From positions 78,210 through 142,209 of the forward strand of contig JAIPJF010000007.1 of assembly GCA_021734325.1 (NCBI GenBank): a stretch of 64,000 bases of DNA, given 5' to 3'. A program made the position numbers and the translations under genes. Source of the stretch: Fidelibacterota bacterium. Lineage in GTDB: Bacteria; Fidelibacterota; UBA8477; JABMPR01. Shown in pieces: positions 29,771-38,239 of the stretch. The notes under the pieces were generated by a model. That model was not told the DNA's origin and searched no databases. It saw only the letters and a list, made by a program, of their open reading frames with translations. The stretch's first letter is position 1, and the number at the start of each line of letters is the position of its first letter.

Positions 29771-29937
29771 ATATGATGAAAAATACATATTAATACCCCT
29801 TGCGTGCTGGATATTAAAAACCGCATAAGTATAAAATATACAACATTATATAATCATGTATATCGCATATGGCACAGCGCTTGTGTATATACTAGCCATG
29901 AGGATTAATGAATTATTAAAAGCGAGGAGGGTGGACA

Positions 29938-30042
29938 ATGAAAAATATCATGGAATATCAGCTTCGGATGAGCAGCTTTATCAGCCTGGTGATTGTAACA
30001 ATGAATCTCTTGGCGATTACCTATTGTCTGGCTGCCAGGTAA
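29938..30042 (+). CDS. 34-residue single-pass membrane peptide
   Basis: ATG at 29938 is preceded by an almost ideal GGAGGG ribosome-binding site and the frame ends at TAA 30042. The product has a polar N-terminus followed by one hydrophobic helix (SLVIVTMNLLAITYCLAA) and a final Arg. Its stop lies 66 bases before the VNG-repeat lipoprotein start. The strong ribosome-binding site is the main support; function unknown. It may be a leader peptide or a small membrane partner of the lipoprotein. Confidence 0.6.
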   Translation: MKNIMEYQLRMSSFISLVIVTMNLLAITYCLAAR

Positions 30043-30108
30043 TTCAAATCCCAAAAGTAAAGCGTGATTATGATGAGAAAAGTCAATCCAAATAGGGAGC
30101 TGAGGATT

Positions 30109-30807
30109 ATGAAACATTCATTTCTTGCAACAATGACCTTTGTGATTTTGGCCTGTGGGGTTTCTTCGGACACGGGGATTAACAAAAGTTTTTTTGTCTC
30201 AGATGGTGAACACAAAAAGGGCAATTTAACCGCTGTTAATGGAACCATTAGCGTTGGGAATGAAGCCAGCGTTCTGGGGGACTGTTCTACGGTCAATGGT
30301 CAAATTGTTATTGGTGAGAACTCCGAAGTTAGGGAAGCCTCCTGTGTAAACGGGAGCATCAGCATTGACAGAAACTCAAAGGCATCAAGATTGTCCTGCG
30401 TGAATGGATCAATTGAAATGGGGAGCGAAGTTAAAATCGACGGGACTGTCTCCACAGTAAATGGTTCAATTAAAGCGAAAAGAGAAACAGCCATTGCAGG
30501 GAACATGGAAACAGTCAATGGCGATATGTATGCTCTGGAAACCCTGATCGGCGGAGACATGTCTACAGTCAATGGCGATATTGAACTGCTGGAAAACACG
30601 ATAGTCAAGGGGGATATCATCATTGATCGGAAGCAAAAGCAATCAAAGTTTCGAGAATATAAAAAACTGGTCATCACTGTGGACTCAGGGTCCAAAGTGG
30701 AAGGAAGTATAAGAGTTAAAGGCGACGATCCGAACGTAACAGTTGTTCTCGCAGGCGGCGGCGAAGTCCTGGGAGAGATCTTAAACGCTGAGGTAGTTCG
30801 CAAATAA
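30109..30807 (+). CDS. Lipoprotein with seven VNG beta-solenoid-like repeats
   Basis: 232 residues. N-terminal lipoprotein signal MTFVILACGV with lipobox ILAC. Seven short repeats of 18-20 residues follow, each with a V-N-G core: TAVNGT, STVNGQ, SCVNGS, SCVNGS, STVNGS, ETVNGD and STVNGD. These alternate with strands such as IVIGENSEV, consistent with a left-handed or bactofilin-like beta solenoid that could polymerise or bind envelope components. The C-terminus includes VTVVLAGGGEVLGE. The start at 30109 has GGAG-CTGAGG upstream. No characterised family was recognised. Confidence 0.75.
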   Translation: MKHSFLATMTFVILACGVSSDTGINKSFFVSDGEHKKGNLTAVNGTISVGNEASVLGDCSTVNGQIVIGENSEVREASCVNGSISIDRNSKASRLSCVNGSIEMGSEVKIDGTVSTVNGSIKAKRETAIAGNMETVNGDMYALETLIGGDMSTVNGDIELLENTIVKGDIIIDRKQKQSKFREYKKLVITVDSGSKVEGSIRVKGDDPNVTVVLAGGGEVLGEILNAEVVRK

Positions 30808-30831
30808 CAAGATCCCCAAAGTGGGTGTCAT

Positions 30832-30865
30832 ACGACGAAGGGCCTTCGGGTCCTTTGTCGTTTCT
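30832..30865 (+). terminator. Intrinsic terminator after the VNG-repeat lipoprotein
   Basis: 13-bp stem (30832-30844 with 30849-30861, two G-U pairs) closed by a TTCG tetraloop, followed by TTTCT. Confidence 0.85.
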
Positions 30866-30988
30866 AAGAAATACTAGCGAACTTTCCACAATCCCCAGTT
30901 GCGCTTCCGGGGGTCTCGACAGCAATACCAGGAGAAAGGATCTCAGGATACCCTGTTGTGGCAAAAAATAGCTAACCTGGTTCTGTTC

Positions 30989-31115
30989 GAGATTCTTCAT
31001 CCTCGCTGACTCGGATTCAGAAAAACAATAACGGTGTCTCCTGGCCTTGATCAGGATCCATTATGCCGATTGGAAATGCCGTCCCTCGTCATTCTGAGTA
31101 CAAACGAAGAATCTC
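30989..31115. repeat. Inverted pair of intergenic repeats of the GTCATTCTGAG...GAAGAATCTC type
   Basis: Unit A (30989-31022) reads GAGATTCTTC...ATTCAGAA, the reverse orientation of unit B (31087-31115), which reads CGTCATTCTGAG...GAAGAATCTC. Sequences of this kind recur in intergenic DNA of many bacteria. They lie in the 390-base gap between the VNG lipoprotein terminator and the aminotransferase; apart from the terminator at 30832-30865 nothing else was recognised in the gap. Confidence 0.6.
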
Positions 31116-31195
31116 AGACTCAAGTGACATTTAATCATTCTCTTTTGCGACAGCAGTGATTCATGCTAATCTACGCGCATGGAGAAAACCTTACT

Positions 31196-32035
31196 ATGTT
31201 GATCTATATTAATGGCACCTGGATTGAACCTGAAAATGCAAGCATTCCCTTCAATGATCAGGGTTTTCAATTTGGTGACAGTCTGTTCGAAACAATAAGA
31301 GTGAACAACGGGATCCCCTTTCGCATGGATCGCCATCTCGATCGCATGCGGAGTGGTATGAAAACCATTCACATGGATGGTGAAAAGCACCTGGCCGAGA
31401 TTCCTCATCTGCTGAATGAATTCATCAAAAAGAATCAAATTAAAAGTGCTTTGCTGAAAGTTATGATCACCCGTGGTGTCAGTGCAGGTATCACACACGA
31501 ATCCGATTCCCAGCTGGCTTTGTACATATCGGCCAGGGGCGTTCCAGATCCTCCGCCCTGGCCTGTAAAGGTGATTTTTCTGTCAGAACAGAATTATCCT
31601 ATACTACGATTTAACCCTGCCATTAAATCAGGCAATTATCTAGGAAATATGCTGGCCAAAAAAGATGCCGAGGCTGCTGGCGCATACGAACCAGTCTTTG
31701 TAAATAAAGATGGCTATATTACTGAGTGTGCTATCAGAAATATTTTCTTTATAAAAAACAATGTTCTCCTTACGCCCACAACTGAGCTGGGAGTCCTTCC
31801 TGGTGTTGTCCGGGAGACGATTATGGAACTGGCTGAAAAGCGGGGCCTGGAAGTGAGAGAGGCTTTGATCCTGAAAGATGAGATCAATGCGATGGACGAG
31901 GCATTTATCTCCAGTACAGGAGTGGGGGTCCTGCCTGTATACTGGGACGGATACCACTCTGAATATGAGCAAAGCCAATCTTTGAGATTGGATTTGCAAA
32001 CACTTTTCGAATCAGGAGAATCGAATGTCGCATAA
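31196..32035 (+). CDS. Class IV PLP-dependent aminotransferase (BCAT / D-amino-acid aminotransferase / ADCL family)
   Basis: 279 residues. MLIYINGTWIEPENASIPF and FGDSLFETIRV at the N-terminus, IKSGNYLGNMLAKKDAEAAG with the pyridoxal-phosphate lysine, and NKDGYITECAIRNIFFIK, LPGVVRETIMEL and AFISSTGVGVLPV near the C-terminus. These features define the fold-type IV family, but the branched-chain, D-amino-acid and aminodeoxychorismate lyase members cannot be separated from sequence alone. It overlaps the methyltransferase by 11 bases. The ATG at 31196 aligns with the family N-terminus. Confidence 0.85.
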   Translation: MLIYINGTWIEPENASIPFNDQGFQFGDSLFETIRVNNGIPFRMDRHLDRMRSGMKTIHMDGEKHLAEIPHLLNEFIKKNQIKSALLKVMITRGVSAGITHESDSQLALYISARGVPDPPPWPVKVIFLSEQNYPILRFNPAIKSGNYLGNMLAKKDAEAAGAYEPVFVNKDGYITECAIRNIFFIKNNVLLTPTTELGVLPGVVRETIMELAEKRGLEVREALILKDEINAMDEAFISSTGVGVLPVYWDGYHSEYEQSQSLRLDLQTLFESGESNVA

Positions 32036-32600
32036 ATTTAATCCTGAGCGGGCAGAAAGATTGATATCACCTGAACGCTATCAAGAGTTGAAACCGGATA
32101 TCCTATTGCAACGATTGGGTGTAGGACCGGGAAATACCATTTTGGACCTGGGTTGCGGTAATGGTTTCTTCACCTTCCCGGCGGCCGTAGGAATGGGTGA
32201 GGAAGGAATGGTGATTGCCGCCGATGTTTCTGATGTCATGCTGGAGCAACTTGACCGTCGTATGCCACCGGACAACGTTCAAGTCCTCAAGGCTGAAGAG
32301 GTAAAACTCGATATTGAAAATGAATCGGTGGATGGAACAGTTGCCATTGCACTGTACCATGAATTTAAAGCACCGCTGGAAAACCTGAATGAGATCAAGC
32401 GCATTCTGAAACCTGGGGGGAAGCTCTTGTTGCTCGATTGGGATCCTCGCGCCAAAAAAGAGAGGGGACCGGCGTTTGATCATCGCGTTTCCATAGACCA
32501 GGTGATAAATGATCTGGAAGTATCGGGATTTATGATTGATGATCAGGAAAACTATGTAGATGATATGTGGTTACTCATCGCACATAAAGTCAGTGCTTAG
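32025..32600 (+). CDS. Class I SAM-dependent methyltransferase
   Basis: 191 residues. ILDLGCGNGFFTFPAAV binds S-adenosylmethionine, followed by VIAADVSDVMLEQL, LKAEEVKLD, the acidic GTVAIALYHEF segment, and LKPGGKLLLLDWD. The substrate is not predictable; UbiE/arsenite-type enzymes share this profile. It begins inside the end of the aminotransferase gene. Confidence 0.85.
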   Translation: MSHKFNPERAERLISPERYQELKPDILLQRLGVGPGNTILDLGCGNGFFTFPAAVGMGEEGMVIAADVSDVMLEQLDRRMPPDNVQVLKAEEVKLDIENESVDGTVAIALYHEFKAPLENLNEIKRILKPGGKLLLLDWDPRAKKERGPAFDHRVSIDQVINDLEVSGFMIDDQENYVDDMWLLIAHKVSA

Positions 32601-32623
32601 GCTGCCTGCAGGATCACACGGGG

Positions 32624-33202
32624 ATGAAAAGATTAAACATCTATTATGTCGTCAGTACCATCGCGCTGGCATTCATGATGCTTATCATGGCCCGGACACT
32701 CGAGGTGACAGGCTGGTTTGGAAAACAGAGTGGAAAAAGTCCTGCTCAAATGCTATTGCAGAAATTAGAGGGTGTGTTCACCCTCAATCACAACGGCAGC
32801 GACGCAATATATACTGATAAACAGTTTATGATCAGGTCGATGGATAGCCTTGGACGGGGATGGCTGGAAGTTACATTGGACACACTGGTCTATCTGCGGC
32901 TTAAAATCAGTGATTTTGAAGATGAGCAGGTATTGATAGAAATATTTAAACCAGATTCATTGGGATCTGTCTATAAGTTGGAGGCCTGTGAACTTCTGAT
33001 CGAAAGGGACGAAGCAGGTAAATGGTTCGGCTCAACTCTGGGAACATTTTGCGGAGTAAATTCAGACGAACATGAATATTTCGAACTTAGACTGGCAGTA
33101 GATAGCGAAATTGGACTTGAGATCGAAAATAGACGATTTGATGATCAGGTATTATTGACAAAAAGAGATTACATATTAAAAAGGTTGGCCGACGATGAGT
33201 AA
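32624..33202 (+). CDS. Membrane-anchored hypothetical protein with weak CpeT-like pattern
   Basis: 192 residues. One N-terminal transmembrane helix (YVVSTIALAFMMLIMARTL). The soluble part has ACELLIERDEAGKWFGSTLG, TFCGVNSDEHEYFELRL and ENRRFDDQVLLTK, which resemble the last third of the CpeT/CpcT family of small calycin-like proteins. The resemblance is weak, because the usual GAY-xxG start motif is missing. It is flanked by the methyltransferase and tgt, overlapping tgt by 8 bases. Confidence 0.55.
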   Translation: MKRLNIYYVVSTIALAFMMLIMARTLEVTGWFGKQSGKSPAQMLLQKLEGVFTLNHNGSDAIYTDKQFMIRSMDSLGRGWLEVTLDTLVYLRLKISDFEDEQVLIEIFKPDSLGSVYKLEACELLIERDEAGKWFGSTLGTFCGVNSDEHEYFELRLAVDSEIGLEIENRRFDDQVLLTKRDYILKRLADDE

Positions 33203-34325
33203 AAAGGACATTAAATTTAAGCTATTAAAGACAGATCCGTCAGGAGCTCGTCGGGGTCAATTCGAAACGGAACATGGCAAAGTGGAAACACCGACATTCA
33301 TGCCTGTTGGAACGGCCGGATTTGTGCGCTCCACCCCCATGCGGGATGTCGTTGAGACAGGCGCCCAGGTGGTCCTGGCAAATACCTATCACCTGTCAAT
33401 AGGTGAACGCCGTGAGACAGTAAAGAGAGCAGGTGGTCTCCATAAATTTATGGGCTGGGAAGGCACCATCCTTACCGATTCGGGAGGTTTTCAGGCCTTT
33501 TCACTGGAGGGGAGGGAGATCAGCGAAAAAGGGGTCTCATTTCAGTTTGAAGAGAATGGTGAAAAGATCTTTTTGGGACCAGAGGAATCCATGGCTATTC
33601 AAAGGGATCTGGGCTCTGATATTGTCATGGCCTTTGATGAATGTGTTGATTACAAAGCTCCTCAGGAATATGTACAAAAATCAGTTGAGCGAACCACGCG
33701 CTGGGCTGAACGTAGTCGGGATTACCCCCTTCAGGATCATCAATTCATGTTTGGGATCGTGCAGGGTGGCGTCTATCAATCGCTGCGTCGTCAGAGTGCT
33801 CAGGAGATTACCAACATTCCCTTTGATGGATTTGCCATTGGTGGGGTCAGTGTGGGCGAGGGTCTGGATCTGCTAAAAGAAGTGGTCGGGTATACCACGC
33901 CGCTCTTGCCTCCTGACAAACCGCGCTATCTCATGGGGGTTGGTTTGCCAGAGGATATTTTAGCCGCAGTGAACCGAGGAATCGATATGATGGATTGTGT
34001 TATTCCCACCCGCTATGCCAGACAGGGGACGCTGTTTACCCGGATGGGGAAACTGCGGATCATGGATCGAAATTTTCGAAAAGATAAATATCCCCTGGAT
34101 ACTGCCTGTCGTTGCTATACCTGTCAAACCTACTCCCGGATGGTCCTGCGATATTTGTTCTTTACCAAGGACCCCCTTGCCGAGACGCTGGCAACGATCC
34201 ATAATCTGACTTTTTACCAGGACTTGATGGCCGATATCCGTCGGGCTATCGAGAAGGGTAATTATGAGAATTTTCAACGCAATTGGTTGAACCACTATTT
34301 CAGAAAGAGCAGTCCCAGAAAGTAG
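33195..34325 (+). CDS. tgt: Queuine tRNA-ribosyltransferase
   Basis: 376 residues. Catalytic Asp95 in LTDSGGFQAFSL, base-binding GIVQGGVY and GFAIGGVSVGEG, the nucleophile-region motif DMMDCVIPTRYARQGTLF, and the zinc ligands in CRCYTCQTYSR with a distal His in ATIHNLTFY. It exchanges the guanine in position 34 of GUN-anticodon tRNAs for preQ1. The usual yajC neighbour is not present; an unrelated small helical protein follows. Confidence 0.96.
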   Translation: MSKKDIKFKLLKTDPSGARRGQFETEHGKVETPTFMPVGTAGFVRSTPMRDVVETGAQVVLANTYHLSIGERRETVKRAGGLHKFMGWEGTILTDSGGFQAFSLEGREISEKGVSFQFEENGEKIFLGPEESMAIQRDLGSDIVMAFDECVDYKAPQEYVQKSVERTTRWAERSRDYPLQDHQFMFGIVQGGVYQSLRRQSAQEITNIPFDGFAIGGVSVGEGLDLLKEVVGYTTPLLPPDKPRYLMGVGLPEDILAAVNRGIDMMDCVIPTRYARQGTLFTRMGKLRIMDRNFRKDKYPLDTACRCYTCQTYSRMVLRYLFFTKDPLAETLATIHNLTFYQDLMADIRRAIEKGNYENFQRNWLNHYFRKSSPRK

Positions 34326-34414
34326 TATCCAGGCACGGTCATGAATGCACCTTGCATTGTGAGAGCATTCTTTTAAATTCTTAATTGTGCAGTGTATAAT
34401 ATTTCGGAGGAAAA

Positions 34415-34750
34415 ATGGCTGATATCGATTTCGCGAATGCTGATAGCAGAATGAAGTTCTTGCAGGAGAACCTTAGTCATCTCATGAATGGGATCGATAA
34501 GAATTACGGTCAGGTTCTTATGGATGAATTGATGCTTCGTCTGGAGCAGACAGTAAGTGAATTCAATGAAGAAGTGAAATCCATGTTGAGTCAGCTCCAG
34601 AAAAAGAAGAGTGACCAACAGCCTGACGTAGACATTTTCGCCTCTTCACCCCAAAGCAAAAAAGAATCAGGCAAGTCCGGGATCAATCTTGGGTCAACAA
34701 GGGAAGGCTTATCTGAATTCGAAAAAAGGCTGGAATCCCTGGATAAATAA
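34415..34750 (+). CDS. Small helical hypothetical protein
   Basis: 111 residues, mostly charged helix. Residues ~8-65 form a likely coiled coil (RMKFLQENLSHLMNGIDKNY, then VSEFNEEVKSMLSQLQKKK); the C-terminal half is polar and disordered. No family recognised. A clear CGGAGG ribosome-binding site precedes the ATG. Confidence 0.65.
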   Translation: MADIDFANADSRMKFLQENLSHLMNGIDKNYGQVLMDELMLRLEQTVSEFNEEVKSMLSQLQKKKSDQQPDVDIFASSPQSKKESGKSGINLGSTREGLSEFEKRLESLDK

Positions 34751-34850
34751 TTTTCTGGTAGCTTCAGGATTTTCTGGTTAATAAAATCTCGCTATTCCAT
34801 TGTGTAACAAATTGATACCAACCGCTGTAATAAATTAAGTGAGGGTCAAG

Positions 34851-35384
34851 ATGAAGGGACTAATGATGTTCATGATGTTCGTATCATCCATATTTGCCCA
34901 GGACCGAGAAATGGTCCAGGAAGCTGTTAAGAACTTCGAATTAGATAAATACTTGGGAACCTGGTATGAGATAGCTCGACTGGATCATTCATTTGAGCGC
35001 GGTATGAGTAACGTGACGGCACATTATTCCCTGCGAGAAGATGGAAGGGTAAAAGTCTTGAACAAAGGCTATCGGGACAACAAGTCAGTATGGAAAAGTG
35101 CCACTGGCATAGCCAAGTTTACAGGTGAACCAACCCGAGGTGCCTTGAGGGTCTCATTCTTCAGACCATTTTACGGAGGTTATAACATCGTCGAACTGGA
35201 TGAAGATTATTCCTATGCCCTGGTGGCCGGCGATTCTGAAAAATATCTATGGATCCTGAGCCGGACACCTGTGCTGGATCCTGATCACCTGGAAAAAATT
35301 CTCAGTCGAGGTCAAGCCCTTGGATACCGTATTGAGGATCTTATCTGGGTGGACCAAAGTCTTCATCTGGCCAGTCACCCCTGA
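34851..35384 (+). CDS. Blc-type lipocalin
   Basis: 177 residues with a short signal sequence (LMMFMMFVSSIFAQ). The lipocalin signature is YLGTWYEIARLDHSFERG, followed by VTAHYSLREDGRVKVLN, RVSFFRPFYGGYNIVELD, and ALVAGDSEKYLWILSRTP with the conserved second motif. Bacterial lipocalins bind fatty acids or lysophospholipids in the periplasm or outer membrane. No lipobox cysteine is evident, unlike E. coli Blc. The start at 34851 follows GAGGG; an upstream GTG at 34839 is in frame but less likely. Confidence 0.85.
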   Translation: MKGLMMFMMFVSSIFAQDREMVQEAVKNFELDKYLGTWYEIARLDHSFERGMSNVTAHYSLREDGRVKVLNKGYRDNKSVWKSATGIAKFTGEPTRGALRVSFFRPFYGGYNIVELDEDYSYALVAGDSEKYLWILSRTPVLDPDHLEKILSRGQALGYRIEDLIWVDQSLHLASHP

Positions 35385-35396
35385 TCCATTCAGGGG

Positions 35397-35627
35397 TTAA
35401 CTCCACTTCTTAGCATGGCAGGCAAAGCAGCTGACACCTGCTGAGCCACCCCTCAGGTCACTTCCATGGCAGGAGACACAATTTTTCATTGGATCGTTAA
35501 AACCGGGTTTATGGGCGACACCACCATTGATGCCTGTATGATCAGCGGGGGCATTTCCTGAGGGCTGTTCACAAGCCACCAAGAACAGGATCAATATAAG
35601 TGATAAGGCTAAAGGTATAAGTTTCAT
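35397..35627 (-). CDS. Small lipoprotein with two c-type haem motifs
   Basis: 76 residues. The signal peptide ends in the lipobox LVAC. The mature part has two CxxCH motifs, CVSCH and CFACH, separated by about 20 residues. This suggests a small di-haem or haem-transferring protein anchored to the outer membrane or inner-membrane outer leaflet. Only about 55 mature residues remain, so haem attachment to both sites is a prediction. It converges on the lipocalin gene, 12 bases away. Confidence 0.65.
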   Translation of the reverse strand: MKLIPLALSLILILFLVACEQPSGNAPADHTGINGGVAHKPGFNDPMKNCVSCHGSDLRGGSAGVSCFACHAKKWS

Positions 35628-35651
35628 GTGGATTCCTTGCCTGAAATGGAA

Positions 35652-36431
35652 CTAATTCACTTTAAAAGTCAGCACTTGAGGAAGATGATCGGAGGCCACA
35701 TTCACCACTGTCGACTTGACAGGGTTTATATGTTCTGGCTCTATCATTGATCCAATAAAAATATAATCGATGCGTCGCTGAGGGTCATCAGCCGGGAAGG
35801 TGTTGGCTGGTGAGTTGGAAAACTCGAGATAGCTGTCACGAAGCCGCTCGGTCAGGTGTGAATAGCCCTCAGAATTGGATTCCAGATTGAAATCGCCGGA
35901 GAGGATCAGATTTCTGGTTTCAGGTAAAATTGACAGGATATTATTTATCTGCTGAATTTGTTCGGTCCGATCCAGTCCAAGATGAGTACCAAGGATTTTC
36001 AGAGTGTCCGGCTCGGCAAGCAATGTCGCTATAAATACACTCCGGCCTTCCAGAAGATTGTCCGTGGACAGATCGATAATCTGCAGATCCAGGATCGGGT
36101 ATCGTGAGAGCAATGCATTCCCATAGAAGCCGCCATCGTAATCGATGGAGCGGCAGAAACGTCCCTGCAGGTTTAAAAGTTTTGCCAGACTGTCTGTTTG
36201 GGCGACTCCCATGGAGCGCTGAGTCCTTTCATCCACTTCATTCAGAACGAGAATATCCGGATCAACGGATGCGATCACCCGGGCGACACGCTCAAGGTCC
36301 AGGACTCGATCCATTCCCACCCCATGTCGGATATTATAGGTCATGATCGTATGCTTATTGGAGACCTGGGTGCAGGCACTTAGCAGGAGGATCAGGAGCA
36401 GCGGAAGATATTTGAAGCGTGTAAGCTTCAT
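35652..36431 (-). CDS. Endonuclease/exonuclease/phosphatase-family lipoprotein
   Basis: 259 residues from the ATG at 36431, beginning with a lipoprotein signal (LLLILLLSACTQ). The EEP fold is seen in MTYNIRHGVGMD, VLNEVDERTQRS (conserved Glu), GTHLGLDRTEQ, LSGDFNLESNS, RRIDYIFIG and VVNVASDHLPQVLTF with the terminal Asp-His pair. Family members hydrolyse phosphodiesters of nucleic acids or lipids; an exported lipoprotein version probably acts outside the inner membrane. It starts 8 bases below the stop of the NlpC/P60 gene. Confidence 0.85.
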   Translation of the reverse strand: MKLTRFKYLPLLLILLLSACTQVSNKHTIMTYNIRHGVGMDRVLDLERVARVIASVDPDILVLNEVDERTQRSMGVAQTDSLAKLLNLQGRFCRSIDYDGGFYGNALLSRYPILDLQIIDLSTDNLLEGRSVFIATLLAEPDTLKILGTHLGLDRTEQIQQINNILSILPETRNLILSGDFNLESNSEGYSHLTERLRDSYLEFSNSPANTFPADDPQRRIDYIFIGSMIEPEHINPVKSTVVNVASDHLPQVLTFKVN

Positions 36432-36438
36432 TGTCTTG

Positions 36439-37545
36439 TCAGTCAAAGATCCGTTTGGCAAAAATAAAGCTGCGGTCCAGATTTTCTGAATAGTCTTCAT
36501 CTTCCGGATTGAGGCTATGGATCTGGACACCTTCACCAAGGCTGTGGATCACATGATCATCGCCAATATAGATGGCAACATGGGTTACCAGCCGTCTGGA
36601 TCCGGCAAAAAACAGCAGATCACCTGGCAGCATGGAATCCATCCAGCCGGGAAGCCCGATAATACGACCCACATTTGACATCTCGTCCGTATCTCTGGGT
36701 AGGTGCAGCCCGTTCAAGCCATAGCTTTGCATGACAAATCCGGAACAGTCCAGACCATCAGAGGAGCGTCCACCCCAAACATATGGCAAATCCAGATATT
36801 GTTCGCTGGTTTTAATTATCTTTTGACGTAATGGGTTACTGGCTGCATTTATGACATGATAAGAATCACCATAAAGGGCCACTTCGTCTCCATTGGCGAG
36901 GAGAATATTACCATTCATCAAGAAGGGAAGTCGCGTCCCTCTTTTTATCTGAAACCCATTCTTAAGTTCGACATCTTGATCAAAGATGGCTTGCTCGGCC
37001 TGGTGATAACGTACCCATTCTTCAAGCTTGACGGTTCTGATTGAATTTTTTGGAATGAAACCCAGATATCCTGTTGCTGATTGGACCTGATAATAGGGAT
37101 CAGAATCACGGATCAATCTTACAGCTTCACCATAGAGCAGTTCGGTACCTTCCTGTTTTACATTAACGGGCTTATATCGACTCATAACGTAGGGAACGAT
37201 GACGATGCCAAAGGCTTTATCTTCAGGGAAGGATTCGGGAAGGTAGCTGACCTGATCAACAACCTTTTGCTCAAACCCTGCCTTCTTCAGGCTTTTGATA
37301 ATCCCATTAACAGGGATTTTAAAAAAGGCTTCCCCTGTCAGGGTGATGGTTTTCCTGGACACCTCAGCATGGATATTCTGATACCATATCCGGCTGTCCA
37401 GATAAAAGCTGGAATTGGCTTCCGAAATTAGCTCTTGAATGTCTGCCTGCTTTGTTGAATATCTGCTATGAGTGCATGCAGACAGCGAAATAAGGAGGAG
37501 AATTATCAAGCTGAGTCGGAAATTTTTTAAAGTTGAGGAGTACAT
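36439..37545 (-). CDS. NlpC/P60 lipoprotein with SH3-like domains
   Basis: 368 residues. Lipoprotein signal with lipobox LSAC. The N-terminal and middle parts contain SH3b-like strands (YYQVQSATGYLGFIPKNSIR). The C-terminal ~130 residues are the NlpC/P60 cysteine peptidase: YVWGGRSSDGLDCSGFVMQS (catalytic Cys), PGDLLFFAG, THVAIYIGDDHVIHSLGEG (catalytic His). It likely cuts D-Glu-mDAP bonds in the periplasm and is co-transcribed with the EEP lipoprotein. Confidence 0.9.
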   Translation of the reverse strand: MYSSTLKNFRLSLIILLLISLSACTHSRYSTKQADIQELISEANSSFYLDSRIWYQNIHAEVSRKTITLTGEAFFKIPVNGIIKSLKKAGFEQKVVDQVSYLPESFPEDKAFGIVIVPYVMSRYKPVNVKQEGTELLYGEAVRLIRDSDPYYQVQSATGYLGFIPKNSIRTVKLEEWVRYHQAEQAIFDQDVELKNGFQIKRGTRLPFLMNGNILLANGDEVALYGDSYHVINAASNPLRQKIIKTSEQYLDLPYVWGGRSSDGLDCSGFVMQSYGLNGLHLPRDTDEMSNVGRIIGLPGWMDSMLPGDLLFFAGSRRLVTHVAIYIGDDHVIHSLGEGVQIHSLNPEDEDYSENLDRSFIFAKRIFD

Positions 37546-37680
37546 AGCATTGAGACCTTTTTATTAGAATGCTTGCTGTTGCGTCAAAATAACTTGAAAC
37601 GGGTCCCAAGATATCAAAAAATGGCAGGAATAAATAGATCTGGTTTCACACTAGATTTTGCAGGTCAGGATGTAATTGAC

Positions 37681-37709
37681 TTGCTCAGTGCTGGATAGGA
37701 TTCTAATAT
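37681..37709 (+). promoter_or_regulatory. Candidate promoter of tRNA-Arg
   Basis: TTGCTC (37681-37686) and TAATAT (37704-37709) with a 17-base spacer, about 25 bases upstream of the tRNA 5' end. A slightly different -35 (TTGACT, just upstream) is also possible. Confidence 0.5.
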
Positions 37710-37734
37710 CGACGGCTTGATCGAGCATAACTTT

Positions 37735-37811
37735 GCTCCGGTAGCTCAGCTGGATAGAGCAACGGATTTCTAATCCGTAGGTCACAGGTTCGAGCCCTGT
37801 CCGGAGTACCA
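37735..37811 (+). tRNA. tRNA-Arg (anticodon TCT)
   Basis: Cloverleaf: acceptor GCTCCGG with CCGGAGT, D arm GCTCAGCTGGATAGAGC, anticodon stem ACGGA/TCCGT around loop TTTCTAA, T arm ACAGG-TTCGAGC-CCTGT, discriminator A and encoded CCA (37809-37811). Anticodon TCT reads AGA. It stands at the left border of the accessory island. Confidence 0.97.
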
Positions 37812-37815
37812 CCTA

Positions 37816-37857
37816 AAACCCCTTATAAAACAACAGTTTATGAGGGGTTTATTTTTT
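37816..37857 (+). terminator. Terminator of tRNA-Arg
   Basis: 14-bp stem (37816-37829 with 37837-37850, one G-U pair) followed by ATTTTTT. Confidence 0.85.
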
Positions 37858-38239
37858 AATCCAGGGGTCACCAAATCATCATAATTCATCAAATATTATG
37901 CAAATAATGGGGTACAGGTGGGGAACGTTTTTTTGAATGAGCTCTCCTGTGACATCACAGGCGGATCAAATTGTCCAGGCATGTATTGACACTCTCAGAT
38001 GGCCTGATGCGTTTTTAGGGGGTATTTCGGGCGAAATGAGACCGTTTTTCTCTCGGGGAAGGATTCCCAGATTCTTTTTGGGTGGAACGGCGAATTGTAA
38101 AAGGCTCACCACTATCAATCGGTGAAGGGATGCTCTACTCCCGAGGTCTGATACCTGGAGGAGGCAAAAGAGTGTATTTGCGGCATAGTGGATGACACTT
38201 AACTTGTCACCAATAAATTATATCAGCACCGACGCAAAA
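37858..38239. other. Gene-poor stretch at the left border of the island
   Basis: No gene recognised. It contains a 16-bp inverted repeat, CCTGTGA-CA-TCACAGG (37946-37961). No integrase, att repeat or convincing ORF was seen. Confidence 0.4.

Noticed and set aside
29856..30095. 79-residue ORF ahead of the VNG lipoprotein
   Set aside because: It is out of frame with the strong ribosome-binding site at 29931; the 34-residue frame fits that site better.
30300..30803. 167-residue open frame opposite the VNG-repeat lipoprotein
   Set aside because: It is the antisense shadow of the VNG repeats, with serine/threonine-rich low complexity and no start signal.
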